64,000 nucleotides of DNA from Falsigemmobacter intermedius (GTDB lineage: Bacteria; Pseudomonadota; Alphaproteobacteria; Rhodobacterales; Rhodobacteraceae). Each line of letters starts with the position of its first letter. Position 1 is the stretch's first letter. The notes beneath the pieces are model-generated. The model worked only from the letters and a program-made list of their open reading frames with translations. It did not search any database and was not told the origin of the DNA. Below are positions 8,699 to 18,549 of this stretch, in pieces. Position numbers and translations under genes: made by a program. The stretch lies in contig NZ_SBLC01000004.1 of assembly GCF_004054105.1 (NCBI RefSeq), positions 76,873 to 140,872 of the forward strand, given 5' to 3'.

Positions 8699-10150
8699 TT
8701 ACGGCGCGGGCAGCAGCCAGATCTCAACGCGCCGGTTCAGCCTCTGACCGTCCGGGCTGTCGTCGCAGGCGATGGGCAGGGCCTCGCCAAAGCCCGCCTC
8801 TGCCGTAGAGGGGCGGGGGCGGCCCGCCGGCAGGCCCGCCTCAAAGAGGCGGCGCTGTGCGGCGGCCATGGCGGCCGAGGCCCTGCGGTTGGCCGGGCCT
8901 TTGCCGGCGGAGGGGGTGAAGCCGGCAAAGAGCAGGCTGTGACCCTCGAAGGCGCCGGCGTCACTCAGGGCGATCAGCGCCTCAATGGCGGCGCGGCCCT
9001 CGGCGTCCGGGGCGCCGCTGCGGTCATAGCGGATGGTCAGGGGCAGGCGACGACCGGCTGCGAGCTGCGTCACGGCTTCCTGCAGATCGGCGAGGCTGAC
9101 GTCGGGGTTGCGGGCAAGCAGCGCATTGCTGAGCCGGGTCCCCTGGGAGGTGAGCGGTGCGGCCATGGCGGGGGAAAGCGCCAGCGCCGCGCGGCTGGTG
9201 GCGAACTCCGCGAAGCGGCGGGCCTCTGCGGGCAGGCGGCGGCCGGAGCCCTGCCACAGGAGCGTGACGGCCAGCGGGTGCTCTCCGGCGGCAAGGGCGA
9301 AGGGCGAGGCATCGCGGATCAGGCCGCAGCTGTCGGCCAGGCTGCGCTCCATCAGCCCCTCGGGCAGCGGGGCGGGCAGGAGGGCCAGGCCCCAGGGGTC
9401 ACGCTTCAGCGCTTCAACCAGGGCGCGGCTGTCCCCTGCGGCGACCGGGGCAAAGCGGGTCGGGCCGAAGCGGTCGATTGCAGCGAGATCGATGAGGCGG
9501 CCTGCGCTGTGCCAGACCAGCGGGCGATCCGTGCCCGTCAGGCCTTTCCAGCCGGTCCCGGTGCTGCGGGCCTCGCGCAGGGCGCGGCGGCTCAGCACGC
9601 CCTGAGGCGCATCCGGGGCTGAGGCCAGGACCAGGGGCAGCCGCGCCACCGGGCGCCCCGGGCCGCGTCCGCCATCTGCCGGAGGCAGCACCAGGGCCGC
9701 ATCGGCATCGCCCGCAGCGAGAGCAGCACTGACATCCCCCATGGGCTCCAGGCGGCGCAGATGCAGGCGGGGTGTTCCCTCCGGCGTGCTGAGGCTGTGA
9801 CGCCTCTCTGTCGAGGTGAGGGTCAGCCCCTCCTGTTCCGCCCAGGCGGTGAGCAGGGGGAGCAGCACGTGATCTGCAGTGGCGTCATCCGCCATCAGGC
9901 GCAGTTCAGGCGCAAAGCTCTGCAGCTCAGGGCAGCCCGGCCCCTCACACTCCACGGCAGAGGCCTCCAGCGTCAGACGGCCCCAGCGGCTGTCGAGGCG
10001 ATAGGTCTCGCCGTCGAATGACACCAGCGTGCCCGAGACTTCCATCGCCCCTGAACGCGCCCGCAGGGTCACGTCATCAGCAAGGGCAGGCCCGGGACAG
10101 GATACGAAAAACGCGGCGGAAATTACCGCCGCGCGAAACAGAGAAGTCAT
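8699..10150 (-). CDS. Periplasmic solute-binding-like plus OmpA-family C-terminal domain protein
   Basis: The 483-residue protein has a signal peptide (about 1-24, ending PALADD). A middle part resembles the phosphate/ABC-type periplasmic binding fold (PLVLASAPDAPQGVLSRRAL, then PVAAGDSRALVEALKRDPWGLALLP). The C-terminal 120 residues resemble the OmpA peptidoglycan-binding domain (LLFAGFTPS, NRRASAAMAAAQRRL, LNRRVEIWL). This suggests a cell-wall-tethered periplasmic ligand binder. The ligand is unknown. Its start is 20 bases after the upstream membrane-anchored gene, so the two are likely an operon. Confidence 0.7.
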   Translation of the reverse strand: MTSLFRAAVISAAFFVSCPGPALADDVTLRARSGAMEVSGTLVSFDGETYRLDSRWGRLTLEASAVECEGPGCPELQSFAPELRLMADDATADHVLLPLLTAWAEQEGLTLTSTERRHSLSTPEGTPRLHLRRLEPMGDVSAALAAGDADAALVLPPADGGRGPGRPVARLPLVLASAPDAPQGVLSRRALREARSTGTGWKGLTGTDRPLVWHSAGRLIDLAAIDRFGPTRFAPVAAGDSRALVEALKRDPWGLALLPAPLPEGLMERSLADSCGLIRDASPFALAAGEHPLAVTLLWQGSGRRLPAEARRFAEFATSRAALALSPAMAAPLTSQGTRLSNALLARNPDVSLADLQEAVTQLAAGRRLPLTIRYDRSGAPDAEGRAAIEALIALSDAGAFEGHSLLFAGFTPSAGKGPANRRASAAMAAAQRRLFEAGLPAGRPRPSTAEAGFGEALPIACDDSPDGQRLNRRVEIWLLPAP

Positions 10151-10170
10151 AAGATATCCAGCACGCCGGG

Positions 10171-11100
10171 TCAGTTCGCGGCAAGTTTCTCCGGGCTGAC
10201 CGGATTTGGCAAGACCAGGAATTCCCCGGTCGCCGTGCAGTCGGGCATCGAGATCGACAACTCGCGCACCAGAAGCCTGCCGCCCGAGAGGTGCAGCGTT
10301 TCTGCGGGCATCTCGCGGCCGCAGCTCTGCGCGGTGACGGCCGCCTCGAGCGAAAATCCGATCGGGCTGTCAGCGGCGGTCTGGCCTTTCGGCCAGGTAT
10401 AGACCTCGGCCATCAGCGCGCGCTCGGCAGCGGGATTTCCGATCACAGAAAGGAAATGCCCCTCTGCGGATGGGCGGCCCGGATTGGCTGCCGAGAGATG
10501 CCCGGGGCTGTCGTACTCCGCCCCCGGCGTCAGCGCATGCAGCGAGAAGGCATCGCCCTCCATCCACTGCACGGCGAAACGCTCAAAGTCTTCAAGGCCC
10601 TCGATCTCAACCGTTTGCGAAACGGAGGTGCCGTCAGCGAACTCCATCCGAACCTCCGCGGGGCTGACAAGGGCGGGAAGCGAGGCAATCAGTGTCCCGG
10701 CCGGAGAGGTCTGACCGGTGATGACCAGCCCGCCGTGACGGATCACAACCCGTTCATCCGGGCGGCAGGGGGCCAGGAGCCCCAGATCGAGCATGGCGCC
10801 CGCCTGGGGGATGAGGGCCATATCCGCGTGGCACTCAGAGAGGCCGGCCGCCTCTGCGGTGCCTGGCGCGGCGGGTGTGCTGACAACCGGGGCCGGGGTA
10901 ATGACCGGGGCCTCAGCCACAGAGGCCGCGGGTTTCGCAGGGGCGGGCGTGGCGGGGGGCTCGGTGGCGGGGGCCGCCGCGACGGCCATCTGAACCGGAG
11001 CGGCAGGTGCCGGTTTGCCCCCTGACATCTGCAGCGCGACGACGGAGACCGCCGATACGGCGACAATGGCCCCCAGGCGGATCATCTGTTGCTTCGTCAT
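10171..11100 (-). CDS. Single-pass membrane-anchored periplasmic protein of unknown function
   Basis: The 309-residue product has one N-terminal hydrophobic helix (about 8-25), then a long Pro/Ala-rich spacer (about 30-85), and a C-terminal globular part with four cysteines placed for disulfides (SECHADM, LAPCRPDE, AQSCGREM, SMPDCTAT). I do not recognise a family. Relatives next to secA have sometimes been labelled translocase, apparently only from position. The start is the ATG at 11100 with GGGAGGGCAC upstream. It precedes the OmpA-like gene by 20 bases. Confidence 0.6.
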   Translation of the reverse strand: MTKQQMIRLGAIVAVSAVSVVALQMSGGKPAPAAPVQMAVAAAPATEPPATPAPAKPAASVAEAPVITPAPVVSTPAAPGTAEAAGLSECHADMALIPQAGAMLDLGLLAPCRPDERVVIRHGGLVITGQTSPAGTLIASLPALVSPAEVRMEFADGTSVSQTVEIEGLEDFERFAVQWMEGDAFSLHALTPGAEYDSPGHLSAANPGRPSAEGHFLSVIGNPAAERALMAEVYTWPKGQTAADSPIGFSLEAAVTAQSCGREMPAETLHLSGGRLLVRELSISMPDCTATGEFLVLPNPVSPEKLAAN

Positions 11101-11233
11101 GGCCCGTGCCCTCCCGGCTTCCTTTCCAATCCTTAAGCCTTCTCGGCCGCGAAAGCGGCAAGACAATGGCGGGCCGGGGGAAAGATTCCGCCCGGCCCGC
11201 CTGAAAGCTTAATCCTGCAGCCCCGGGGGCGCC

Positions 11234-13918
11234 TCAGTCGAGGCGGCCGTGGCAGTGCTTGAACTTCTCGCCCGACCCGCAGGGGCAGGGATCATTGCGG
11301 CTCGGGTTGCCCCAGGTCGCGGGATCCGCCTCATCAAAGCCCGGAAGCGCGGCAGGGGCCTCAGGCTCGGCAGCCGGGGCCATAAGGCCCTGCTGCTGCG
11401 CCAGCATCTGACGCATCATCTGCTCACGCTCTTCATCCGAGAGCGGGCGGATGCGCGAGAGGTGCTGAGTGACATCCCCGCGCAGCGCTTCGAGCATCGA
11501 TTCGAACAGCGCAAAGGCTTCGGTCTTATATTCGTTCAGCGGATCGCGCTGCGCATAGCCGCGGAAGTGAATGACCGAGCGCAGATGATCGAGACGCAGG
11601 ATATGCTCGCGCCACTTTGCATCAATCGCCTGCAGCAGAACCTGCTTCTGGATATCGCGCATGGTCGCTTCGCCAAAGGCTGCGGCTTTTTCAGCCATCA
11701 TCGCCTCTGCCGTTTCAATCAGGCGGTCCGTCATGGCCTGCTGATCGACGCCATCTTCTTTCGCCCAGTCAGAGACCGGCAGATCCATCGTCAGCTTTTC
11801 GCGCAGCGCCTCTGCCAGACCTTCGGTGTTCCACTGATCGGGGAAAGACTTCGGCGGCATATACTGATCGACCAGGTCTTCGATGACCTGAATGCGCATA
11901 TCCTCGACAATCTCGCTCAGATCTTCGGCCTGCATGATGTCGAGACGCTGGCTGAAGATCGCCTTACGCTGATCGTTCATCACATCGTCATATTTCAGCA
12001 GCTGCTTACGAATGTCGAAGTTGCGGGCCTCAACCTTGGCCTGGGCCTTTTCGAGCGATTTGTTGACCCAGGGGTGAACGATCGCCTCGCCCTCTTTCAT
12101 GCCCAGCGTCGAGAGCATCTTATCAAGACGCTCTGAGCCGAAGATCCGCATCAGGTCGTCGTCGAGCGACAGATAGAAGGCCGAACGGCCCGGGTCGCCC
12201 TGACGACCCGAGCGGCCGCGCAGCTGGTTGTCGATGCGGCGCGATTCGTGCCGCTCGGTCGCCAGAACGAAAAGACCGCCAGCGGCCTTCACCTCGGCCT
12301 CAGCGGCCTCATGTTCGGCTTCAATCTGTGCGCGAATCACGTCAGGGTCGGCTTCAGGGTTGGCCGCAATCGCTTCCATCACCTTAAACTCGACATTGCC
12401 GCCGAGCTTAATATCCGTGCCGCGACCGGCCATATTGGTGGCGATGGTCACCGCACCCAGCTTGCCGGCATCGGCGACGATCTGGGCTTCCTGCTCGTGC
12501 TGGCGCGCGTTCAGAACGTTATGCGGGACTTTTGCAGCCGTGAGCATCTGAGACAGCATCTCAGATTTCTCGATCGAGGTGGTGCCGACCAGAATGGGCT
12601 GACCGGTCTTATGGACCTTTTTGATTTCCTCGACGATGGCTTTGTATTTCTCGCCGGCGGTGCGGTAGACGGCATCATGCTCGTCTTTGCGCTGCACGGG
12701 ACGGTTGGTGGGCACTTCGACCACGCCGAGCTTATAGATCTCGGCGAATTCTTCCGCCTCGGTCGCCGCCGTGCCGGTCATGCCCGCCAGTTTATCGTAA
12801 AGGCGGAAGTAGTTCTGGAAGGTCACCGAAGCGAGGGTGGTGTTCTCCGGCTGGATCTGCACGCCCTCTTTCGCCTCGATGGCCTGGTGCAGACCCTCTG
12901 AGAGGCGGCGGCCCTTCATCATCCGGCCGGTGAATTCGTCAATCAGCATGACCTCACCGTCGCGGACGATGTAATGCTGATCTTTCAGGTAAAGCTTATG
13001 GGCCCGCAGCGCCTGGGTCATATGGTGAACCAGCGAGGTGCTTTCGGGATCGTAAAGCGACTGGCCTTCCGGCAGCAGACCGACTTCGCTCAGCTTTTGC
13101 TCGATGAATTCGTTGCCCTCTTCGGTCCAGGTGACCGAGCGCTGTTTTTCATCAAGTTTGTAATGCTCTTCCGAGACCAGCGGGATCAGAACATCCACGG
13201 CCTTGTAAAGATCTGAACGATCCTGGGAGGGTCCCGAGATGATCAGCGGCGTGCGTGCCTCATCGATCAGGATCGAATCGACCTCGTCCACAATCGCAAA
13301 GAAGTGACCACGCTGGGCCATCTCTTCCACGCGGCCCTTCATATTATCGCGCAGATAATCGAAGCCGAGTTCGTTGTTGGTGGCATAGGTGATATCGCAG
13401 GCATAGGCCGCGCGCTTCTCATCCTCGGGCTGCCAGGGCACGACCACACCGGTCGTCAGACCAAGCGCGCCATAAACCTTGCTCATCCATTCTGCGTCAC
13501 GCTTTGCCAGATAATCGTTGACCGTGACGACGTGAACGCCCTTGCCCGCAAGCGCGTTCAGATAGGCCGGGAAGGTCGCAACAAGGGTCTTGCCCTCGCC
13601 GGTCTTCATCTCAGCGATATTGCCCTTATGCAGGAAAATGCCGCCCATCAGCTGAGTGTCAAAGGCGCGCAGACCAATGGCCCGGCGTGCGCCTTCACGG
13701 CAGTTTGCAAAGGCTTCCGGCAGAATTTCATCCAGCGTGGCACCCTTGGCCACACGCGCCTTCAATTCTTCGGTTCTGTCGATCAGGCCCTGATCGGACA
13801 ACGCCTTAAACTCGGGCTCAAGCGCGTTGATCTGTGCGACCAGCGGGCGAATTGACTTCACCAGGCGGTCATTCGGCGAGCCGAATATTTTTCGCGCCAG
13901 TGCTCCGAATCCCAGCAT
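11234..13918 (-). CDS. secA: Preprotein translocase ATPase SecA
   Basis: SecA (894 residues) is the ATPase that drives preproteins through SecYEG. It shows the Walker [12 protein letters not shown] (about 105-115), the DEAD-type [16 protein letters not shown], the second nucleotide-binding domain with [13 protein letters not shown] and [22 protein letters not shown], and a C-terminal zinc SEC-C tail [14 protein letters not shown] that binds SecB. Length is normal. The ATG at 13918 has AGGAGACG upstream. A TTGACA promoter lies about 130-160 bases upstream, and the leader holds a 17-bp palindrome. A divergent parvulin gene follows. Confidence 0.98.
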   Translation of the reverse strand: MLGFGALARKIFGSPNDRLVKSIRPLVAQINALEPEFKALSDQGLIDRTEELKARVAKGATLDEILPEAFANCREGARRAIGLRAFDTQLMGGIFLHKGNIAEMKTGEGKTLVATFPAYLNALAGKGVHVVTVNDYLAKRDAEWMSKVYGALGLTTGVVVPWQPEDEKRAAYACDITYATNNELGFDYLRDNMKGRVEEMAQRGHFFAIVDEVDSILIDEARTPLIISGPSQDRSDLYKAVDVLIPLVSEEHYKLDEKQRSVTWTEEGNEFIEQKLSEVGLLPEGQSLYDPESTSLVHHMTQALRAHKLYLKDQHYIVRDGEVMLIDEFTGRMMKGRRLSEGLHQAIEAKEGVQIQPENTTLASVTFQNYFRLYDKLAGMTGTAATEAEEFAEIYKLGVVEVPTNRPVQRKDEHDAVYRTAGEKYKAIVEEIKKVHKTGQPILVGTTSIEKSEMLSQMLTAAKVPHNVLNARQHEQEAQIVADAGKLGAVTIATNMAGRGTDIKLGGNVEFKVMEAIAANPEADPDVIRAQIEAEHEAAEAEVKAAGGLFVLATERHESRRIDNQLRGRSGRQGDPGRSAFYLSLDDDLMRIFGSERLDKMLSTLGMKEGEAIVHPWVNKSLEKAQAKVEARNFDIRKQLLKYDDVMNDQRKAIFSQRLDIMQAEDLSEIVEDMRIQVIEDLVDQYMPPKSFPDQWNTEGLAEALREKLTMDLPVSDWAKEDGVDQQAMTDRLIETAEAMMAEKAAAFGEATMRDIQKQVLLQAIDAKWREHILRLDHLRSVIHFRGYAQRDPLNEYKTEAFALFESMLEALRGDVTQHLSRIRPLSDEEREQMMRQMLAQQQGLMAPAAEPEAPAALPGFDEADPATWGNPSRNDPCPCGSGEKFKHCHGRLD

Positions 13919-14034
13919 ATTATCTCGTCTCCTCTGAACGGCTGAGCCGTTCGTGATGCGTCCGCCTCTTTGCCGGACTTGCTCCGCTTCCCGCCCTTGC
14001 CTAGAAGAAGCACAAAGGGCACGCGGTCCGGCAT
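13858..14034 (-). other. Possible 58-codon leader ORF overlapping the secA start
   Basis: An ATG at 14034 opens an ORF on the secA strand with a hydrophobic patch (VPFVLLLG) and a basic middle. It runs into secA in another frame and stops at 13858. The predicted secA transcription start is about six bases before this ATG, so it could be a leaderless leader ORF. It may equally be chance. Confidence 0.2.
13936..13952. promoter_or_regulatory. 17-bp near-perfect palindrome in the secA leader
   Basis: GAACGGCT-G-AGCCGTTC is an 8-bp perfect inverted repeat around one base. It ends a few bases before the secA ribosome-binding site AGGAGACG. As DNA it could be an operator. As RNA it could form only a partial hairpin because the loop is too short. 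Confidence 0.45.
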
Positions 14035-14046
14035 TGCGACCTTCGC

Positions 14047-14075
14047 GATGTAAGTGGCCGTCTGCAAGGTGTCAA
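14047..14075 (-). promoter_or_regulatory. Putative secA promoter
   Basis: The minus strand has TTGACA (14070-14075), a 17-base spacer, and TACATC (14047-14052), about 130 bases before the secA ATG. The -35 box is perfect and the -10 box is partial. Confidence 0.5.
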
Positions 14076-14111
14076 CGCCGCCGACCTGTGCGGTTTGGGG
14101 AGAAAAGACCG

Positions 14112-14948
14112 ATGAAAATGCGCGCATGCGGCTTCGCACTGGCACTTCTGGGGGCCACAGCCGCCCTTCCGGCTCTGGCGCAGGACGCCTCGACCGTGGT
14201 TGCCACCGTCAACGGCAAAGAGATTACGCTGGGTCACCTCTCGGTGCTTCGCGACCAGCTGTCCGAGCAGTATCGCCAGCTGCCCGATGATGTTCTGTTC
14301 AAAGGCCTTCTCGATCAGGTGATTCAGCAGACCGCGCTCGCAACCGAGGGTGAAAGCCTCGTGGCCAAACGCGATGAACTGACCCTTGAGAATGATCGCC
14401 GCGCCTATATGGCGGGCCTCGCGCTGCAAACCGCGGTCAAAGCAGCCGTGACCGATGAGGCGCTGCAGAAGGCCTGGGATGCGCGCTACAAAGATGCAGC
14501 GCCCGCAACCGAATATAACGCGTCACATATTCTTGTGGCCGAAGAAGAAGAGGCGAAAAAGCTGAAGGCTGAAATCGACAATGGTGCCGATTTCGCAGAG
14601 CTTGCCCGCGCCCATTCGACCGACGGTTCTGCCCAGGGCGGCGGCTCGCTGGGCTGGTTCGGCCTTGGGATGATGGTAAAGCCCTTTGAAGAGGCTGTCG
14701 TCGCGCTGAAAGCCGGTGAGGTTTCGGCCCCGGCTCAGACCCAGTTCGGCTGGCATATCGTCAAACTCAACGAGACCCGTCAGGCTGAGACGCCGAAGCT
14801 CGAAGACGTGAAGGCTGAGCTCACCATGGAGCTGGAGCAGACCGCGGTCGAAGAGAAAATCAAAGCGGCCGAAGCGGCTGCAAAGATTGAGCGCAAAGCC
14901 GATGGGATCGATCCGGCGATCCTGAAATCTGACCTCTTTAAGAACTGA
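14112..14948 (+). CDS. Periplasmic parvulin-type peptidyl-prolyl isomerase
   Basis: The 278-residue protein has a signal peptide (about 1-24, ending ALAQ). It has a SurA-like N-terminal helical part (VNGKEITLGHLSVLRDQL) and a parvulin domain from about residue 135 (YNASHILV, FAELARAHSTDGSAQGGGSLGWFG, FGWHIVKL). It isomerises prolyl bonds in exported proteins and probably chaperones them. The ATG at 14112 follows GGGGAGAAAAG; an in-frame extension to 13953 runs across the divergent secA promoter and is unlikely. argJ begins seven bases after its stop. Confidence 0.92.
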   Translation: MKMRACGFALALLGATAALPALAQDASTVVATVNGKEITLGHLSVLRDQLSEQYRQLPDDVLFKGLLDQVIQQTALATEGESLVAKRDELTLENDRRAYMAGLALQTAVKAAVTDEALQKAWDARYKDAAPATEYNASHILVAEEEEAKKLKAEIDNGADFAELARAHSTDGSAQGGGSLGWFGLGMMVKPFEEAVVALKAGEVSAPAQTQFGWHIVKLNETRQAETPKLEDVKAELTMELEQTAVEEKIKAAEAAAKIERKADGIDPAILKSDLFKN

Positions 14949-14955
14949 GGGCGCC

Positions 14956-16332
14956 ATGGCCGGCAAAGATTGGAAACTGCGGGCGAAGGCTCTGAAGAAA
15001 AAAGTTAAAAAGCTCAAGGCGCAGCTCGGGGCGACACCCCCGGCCGCAGCGCCTGAGCCGCCCGCGCCCGCCCCGGCGCCGGCTGCGAAAAAGGCCCATC
15101 CGGTTTCGCCGCTCGCGCCCGCAGCTTTCCCGGATCTCCCCGAGATCGCCGGTGTGGAATTCGCCTCTGCGGCTGCGGGCGTGCGCTATAAAGGCCGCAC
15201 CGATGTCATGCTGGCGCGACTTGCCCCTGGCACGGCGATCGCAGGCGCCTTCACCCGCTCGTCAACCCGCGCGGCCTGCGTCCTTGACGCTCAGGCCAAA
15301 CTCTCGGGGAAACAAAGCACCGAGGGGGCTGCGATCCTCGTGAACTCCGGCAATGCCAACGCCTTCACCGGCGCTGCAGGCCAGGCTTCCGTCGATGCGA
15401 TCACCAAAGCTGTCGGCGAAAAGCTGGGCCTTCCGGCAAGCCGCGTCTTCACCTCTTCGACCGGGGTCATCGGTGAGCCGCTGCCCCATGAAAAGATTGT
15501 CGAAGCACTCGACGGTCTCAGCGCCTCACTGGATGCCAAAGGCATCTCGGCTGCGGCCCGCGCCATTATGACCACCGATACCTTCCCGAAAGGGGCATCG
15601 GCCGTCATCGCAGGCGAGGGTGGTGAGATCCGGATCTCCGGCATTGCCAAAGGTTCGGGCATGATCGCCCCGGATATGGCCACCATGCTGGTCTATATTT
15701 TCACCGACGCAAAAATCTCGCCCGCGATGCTGCAGAAGATGCTCAGCCGCCAGGTGGATGAGACTTTCAACTGTATCACCGTCGACAGCGATACCTCGAC
15801 CTCTGATGCCTTGATCCTTGCGGCGACCGGTCAGTCCCCGGCCGCGCCGATTACGGATCTGCGCTCGAAAGTCGCGAAAGATTTTGATGCCGCATTGAAA
15901 ACCGTCATGCTCGACCTGGCCAAGCAGGTTGTGCGCGACGGCGAGGGCGCTTCAAAATTCATCGAGGTCCGGGTGACGGGCGCTGCGGATGCGCAGGATG
16001 CCCATCGCGTTGCCATGGCCATCGCGAATTCGCCCCTCGTGAAAACCGCGATTGCAGGCGAAGATGCGAACTGGGGCCGGGTGGTAATGGCGGTTGGCAA
16101 ATCCGGGGCCAGGGCCGAGCGGGATCTTCTCTCGATCCGCTTCGGCGATATCCTCGTGGCAGAAAAGGGCTGGCGAAACCCGGATTATTCCGAGGCAGAA
16201 ACGTCAGCCTATATGAAGAAAGATGAGCTGGTGCTCAGCGTCGATCTCGGGCTTGGCAGCGCGTCCCGTACGGTCTGGACCTGCGATCTGACCCATGGCT
16301 ACATCGATATCAACGCGGATTATCGCTCCTGA
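14956..16332 (+). CDS. argJ: Bifunctional glutamate N-acetyltransferase/amino-acid acetyltransferase ArgJ with N-terminal extension
   Basis: ArgJ moves the acetyl group from N-acetylornithine to glutamate, recycling it in arginine synthesis. The precursor cuts itself before the Thr of MATML; here KGSGMIAPDMATML puts that Thr at residue 243. The family core starts at about residue 50 (PVSPLAP). The protein is 458 residues, against about 400-410 usually. The extra 48 residues are a Lys-rich helix (KALKKKVKKLKAQL) and a Pro/Ala linker. The ATG at 14956 has GAGGGC upstream, so the extension appears translated. It is seven bases after the parvulin gene. Confidence 0.93.
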   Translation: MAGKDWKLRAKALKKKVKKLKAQLGATPPAAAPEPPAPAPAPAAKKAHPVSPLAPAAFPDLPEIAGVEFASAAAGVRYKGRTDVMLARLAPGTAIAGAFTRSSTRAACVLDAQAKLSGKQSTEGAAILVNSGNANAFTGAAGQASVDAITKAVGEKLGLPASRVFTSSTGVIGEPLPHEKIVEALDGLSASLDAKGISAAARAIMTTDTFPKGASAVIAGEGGEIRISGIAKGSGMIAPDMATMLVYIFTDAKISPAMLQKMLSRQVDETFNCITVDSDTSTSDALILAATGQSPAAPITDLRSKVAKDFDAALKTVMLDLAKQVVRDGEGASKFIEVRVTGAADAQDAHRVAMAIANSPLVKTAIAGEDANWGRVVMAVGKSGARAERDLLSIRFGDILVAEKGWRNPDYSEAETSAYMKKDELVLSVDLGLGSASRTVWTCDLTHGYIDINADYRS

Positions 16333-16346
16333 GCCGTCAGGTCGGC

Positions 16347-16367
16347 TTTGGGTTTTTGAAAATACTC
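16347..16367 (+). repeat. 21-nt dispersed intergenic repeat, copy 2
   Basis: TTTGGGTTTTTGA then AAATACTC, four differences from copy 1. It is followed by CGGGGGT and a hairpin CCGGGGGC/GCCCCCGG (16375-16393), then a second hairpin GGCCTTTC/GAAAGGCC (16392-16412) just before mutT. Confidence 0.65.
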
Positions 16368-16419
16368 CGGGGGTCCGGGGGCAGCGCCCCCGGCCTTTCC
16401 GTATGAAAGGCCCCGCGTC

Positions 16420-16818
16420 ATGAAAATCGTTCTCGTCTCTGCCGTCGCTCTGGTCGACGCTGACGGCCGTGTCCTGCTGGCGCAGCGTCCGGAAGGAAAA
16501 TCTCTTGCAGGTCTTTGGGAATTTCCCGGCGGGAAAGTCGAAGCCGGTGAGACACCGGAAGCCGCTTTGATCCGCGAACTGAAAGAAGAGTTGGGCATCG
16601 ACACCTGGTCATCCTGCCTTGCGCCGCTGACCTTTGCTTCGCATGCCTATGAAAATTTTCACCTGCTGATGCCGCTTTTTGTGTGCCGGCGCTGGCAGGG
16701 GACGCCGCAGCCTCGCGAGGGGCAGGTCTTAAAGTGGGTCGCTCCGACGGCGCTGAAGGAATATCCCATGCCGCCGGCGGATATTCCGCTGATCCCCATT
16801 CTGCGCGATTGGCTTTGA
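16420..16818 (+). CDS. mutT: 8-oxo-dGTP diphosphatase MutT (Nudix)
   Basis: The 132-residue protein has the full Nudix box at about 38-60 (GGKVEAGE, then RELKEELGI). The length and the AQRPEGKSLAGLWEFPGG segment fit MutT, which removes oxidised dGTP before it is built into DNA. The ATG at 16420 sits directly after a hairpin (16392-16412) and has no strong ribosome-binding site, unusual beside its neighbours. argJ lies 87 bases upstream with a repeat element between; leuA is convergent downstream. Confidence 0.88.
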   Translation: MKIVLVSAVALVDADGRVLLAQRPEGKSLAGLWEFPGGKVEAGETPEAALIRELKEELGIDTWSSCLAPLTFASHAYENFHLLMPLFVCRRWQGTPQPREGQVLKWVAPTALKEYPMPPADIPLIPILRDWL

Positions 16819-16865
16819 GCGGAGAGGCCGGGGAGGGCTGTCTGCCCTCCCCGGACTCCACCCGA

Positions 16866-16886
16866 GAGTATTTCAGAAAAGCCAAA
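16866..16886 (-). repeat. 21-nt dispersed intergenic repeat, copy 3
   Basis: The minus strand reads TTTGGCTTTTC-TG-AAATACTC, followed by TCGGGTGGAGTCC and the hairpin GGGGAGGGC/GCCCTCCCC (about 16831-16853). It lies between convergent mutT and leuA. Confidence 0.65.
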
Positions 16887-16892
16887 ACAGAA

Positions 16893-16918
16893 GCCGCGCC
16901 TGAGCCGGGCGCGGCTTT
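16893..16918. terminator. Terminator between mutT and leuA
   Basis: GCCGCGCC and GGCGCGGC form an 8-bp stem around seven bases, followed by TTTCC on the plus strand. It can end either convergent gene, though the T-run is short. Confidence 0.6.
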
Positions 16919-16934
16919 CCTGTTGAAAGGGTCG

Positions 16935-18503
16935 TCAGACCTTGTCGTGATAGGCGATGATCTTCACGTCTTCGCCGGGCGTGCCTTTCGCGCGGCGCGT
17001 TGCGAGGCGGTTCAGCGCGTTCAGATAGGCTTTGGCAGAGGCCACAATGGTGTCGGTATCTGAGCCATGGCCCATTGAGATGAAGCCATCCTCTTCGAGG
17101 CGTACCGAGACAGTCGCCTGAGCGTCGGTCCCCTCAGTGACGGCGCCGACCTGATAGAGTTGCAGATTGGCCTTATGCGGCCAGAGCGCTTTGATGGCAT
17201 TGAAGGTGGCATCGACGGAGCCGTCGCCGGTCGCATCGGTGCTTTTTTCAACACCTTCGATCACCAGGGTAATCTCAGCCTCCTGCGGGCCCTCGGTGCC
17301 GGAGATGACGCGCAGACGCTTCAGCTTCAGCGTGTCGCTTTCGGTATTGGCGGCCTGATCGGCGACCAGGGCGACCAGATCGTCGTCATAGACCTCTTTT
17401 TTACGGTCGGCCAGGGCCTTGAAGCGCACGAAGACATCGTTGAGCTGGTTGTCGGCCAGATCAAAGCCCAGCTCTTTCATCTTCGAGCGCAGAGCGGCGC
17501 GGCCCGAATGCTTGCCCATCGCAATGTTCTTCGCGTTCAGGCCGATGTCTTCGGGCTTCATGATCTCGAAGGTTTCGACGTTTTTCAGAACGCCGTCCTG
17601 GTGGATACCGGATTCGTGCAGGAAGGCGTTTTTACCGACCACTGCTTTGTTGAACTGGACCGGGAAGCCCGAAACGGCCGAGACACGGCGGCTCAGGTTC
17701 ATGATTTTAGTGGTATCGATGCCGGTGCGGTAGGGCAGGATGTCGTTGCGCACGCGCAGCGCCATGACGACTTCTTCCAGCGCCGTATTGCCGGCACGTT
17801 CGCCGAGGCCGTTGATCGTGCATTCGATCTGGCGTGCCCCGGCCTCAACGGCGGCCAGCGAATTGGCGGTCGCCATGCCGAGGTCGTTGTGGCAGTGGGT
17901 GGCGAAAATCACCTCATCGGCACCCGGAACTTTCTCCAGCAGCATGCGGATGATCTCTGCCGATTCGAAGGGGTAGGTATACCCGACGGTATCGGGGATA
18001 TTGATGGTGGTGGCACCGGCTTTGATGGCGATCTCTACCACGCGGCAGAGATAATCGCGCTCGGTGCGGGTCGCATCCATGGCTGACCACTGCACGTCCT
18101 CGCAGAGGTTGCGGGCGTGGGTGACCGTCTGGTGGATGAGTTCCGCCATCTGGTCCATGGACAGATTGGGGATGGCGCGGTGCAGCGGCGAGGTGCCGAT
18201 GAAGGTGTGGATGCGCGGCTTGCCGGCGTGGCGCACAGCTTCCCAGCAGCGATCAATGTCTTTGATATTGGCGCGCGAGAGGCCGCAGATTGTCGAATTT
18301 TTGCTGCGTTTTGCGATTTCGGCAACGGCGGCGAAATCGCCTTCCGAGGCAATCGGGAAGCCGGCTTCGATGACATCTACGCCCATTTCGTCGAGCAGGC
18401 CGGCGATTTCCAGCTTCTCTTCGTGGGTCATGGTGGCGCCGGGCGATTGCTCGCCGTCACGCAGGGTGGTGTCGAAAATGATTACGCGGGGCTGATCGGT
18501 CAT
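16935..18503 (-). CDS. leuA: 2-isopropylmalate synthase
   Basis: LeuA (522 residues) condenses acetyl-CoA with 2-oxoisovalerate, the first step specific to leucine. The TIM barrel begins [14 protein letters not shown] (9-22), the metal-binding HCHNDLGMA is near 201-209, and NGLGERAGN is present. The C-terminal LeuA allosteric domain is complete, so leucine feedback inhibition is expected. The ATG at 18503 follows AAGGAG. A leucine-rich leader ORF and alternative stems lie just upstream, pointing to attenuation-type control. It is a single gene between convergent mutT and rpsU. Confidence 0.97.
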   Translation of the reverse strand: MTDQPRVIIFDTTLRDGEQSPGATMTHEEKLEIAGLLDEMGVDVIEAGFPIASEGDFAAVAEIAKRSKNSTICGLSRANIKDIDRCWEAVRHAGKPRIHTFIGTSPLHRAIPNLSMDQMAELIHQTVTHARNLCEDVQWSAMDATRTERDYLCRVVEIAIKAGATTINIPDTVGYTYPFESAEIIRMLLEKVPGADEVIFATHCHNDLGMATANSLAAVEAGARQIECTINGLGERAGNTALEEVVMALRVRNDILPYRTGIDTTKIMNLSRRVSAVSGFPVQFNKAVVGKNAFLHESGIHQDGVLKNVETFEIMKPEDIGLNAKNIAMGKHSGRAALRSKMKELGFDLADNQLNDVFVRFKALADRKKEVYDDDLVALVADQAANTESDTLKLKRLRVISGTEGPQEAEITLVIEGVEKSTDATGDGSVDATFNAIKALWPHKANLQLYQVGAVTEGTDAQATVSVRLEEDGFISMGHGSDTDTIVASAKAYLNALNRLATRRAKGTPGEDVKIIAYHDKV

Positions 18504-18549
18504 TGCCTGAACTCCTTCGGGTTTTGCTGCTGTCTTCGGGCGCTGGTCA

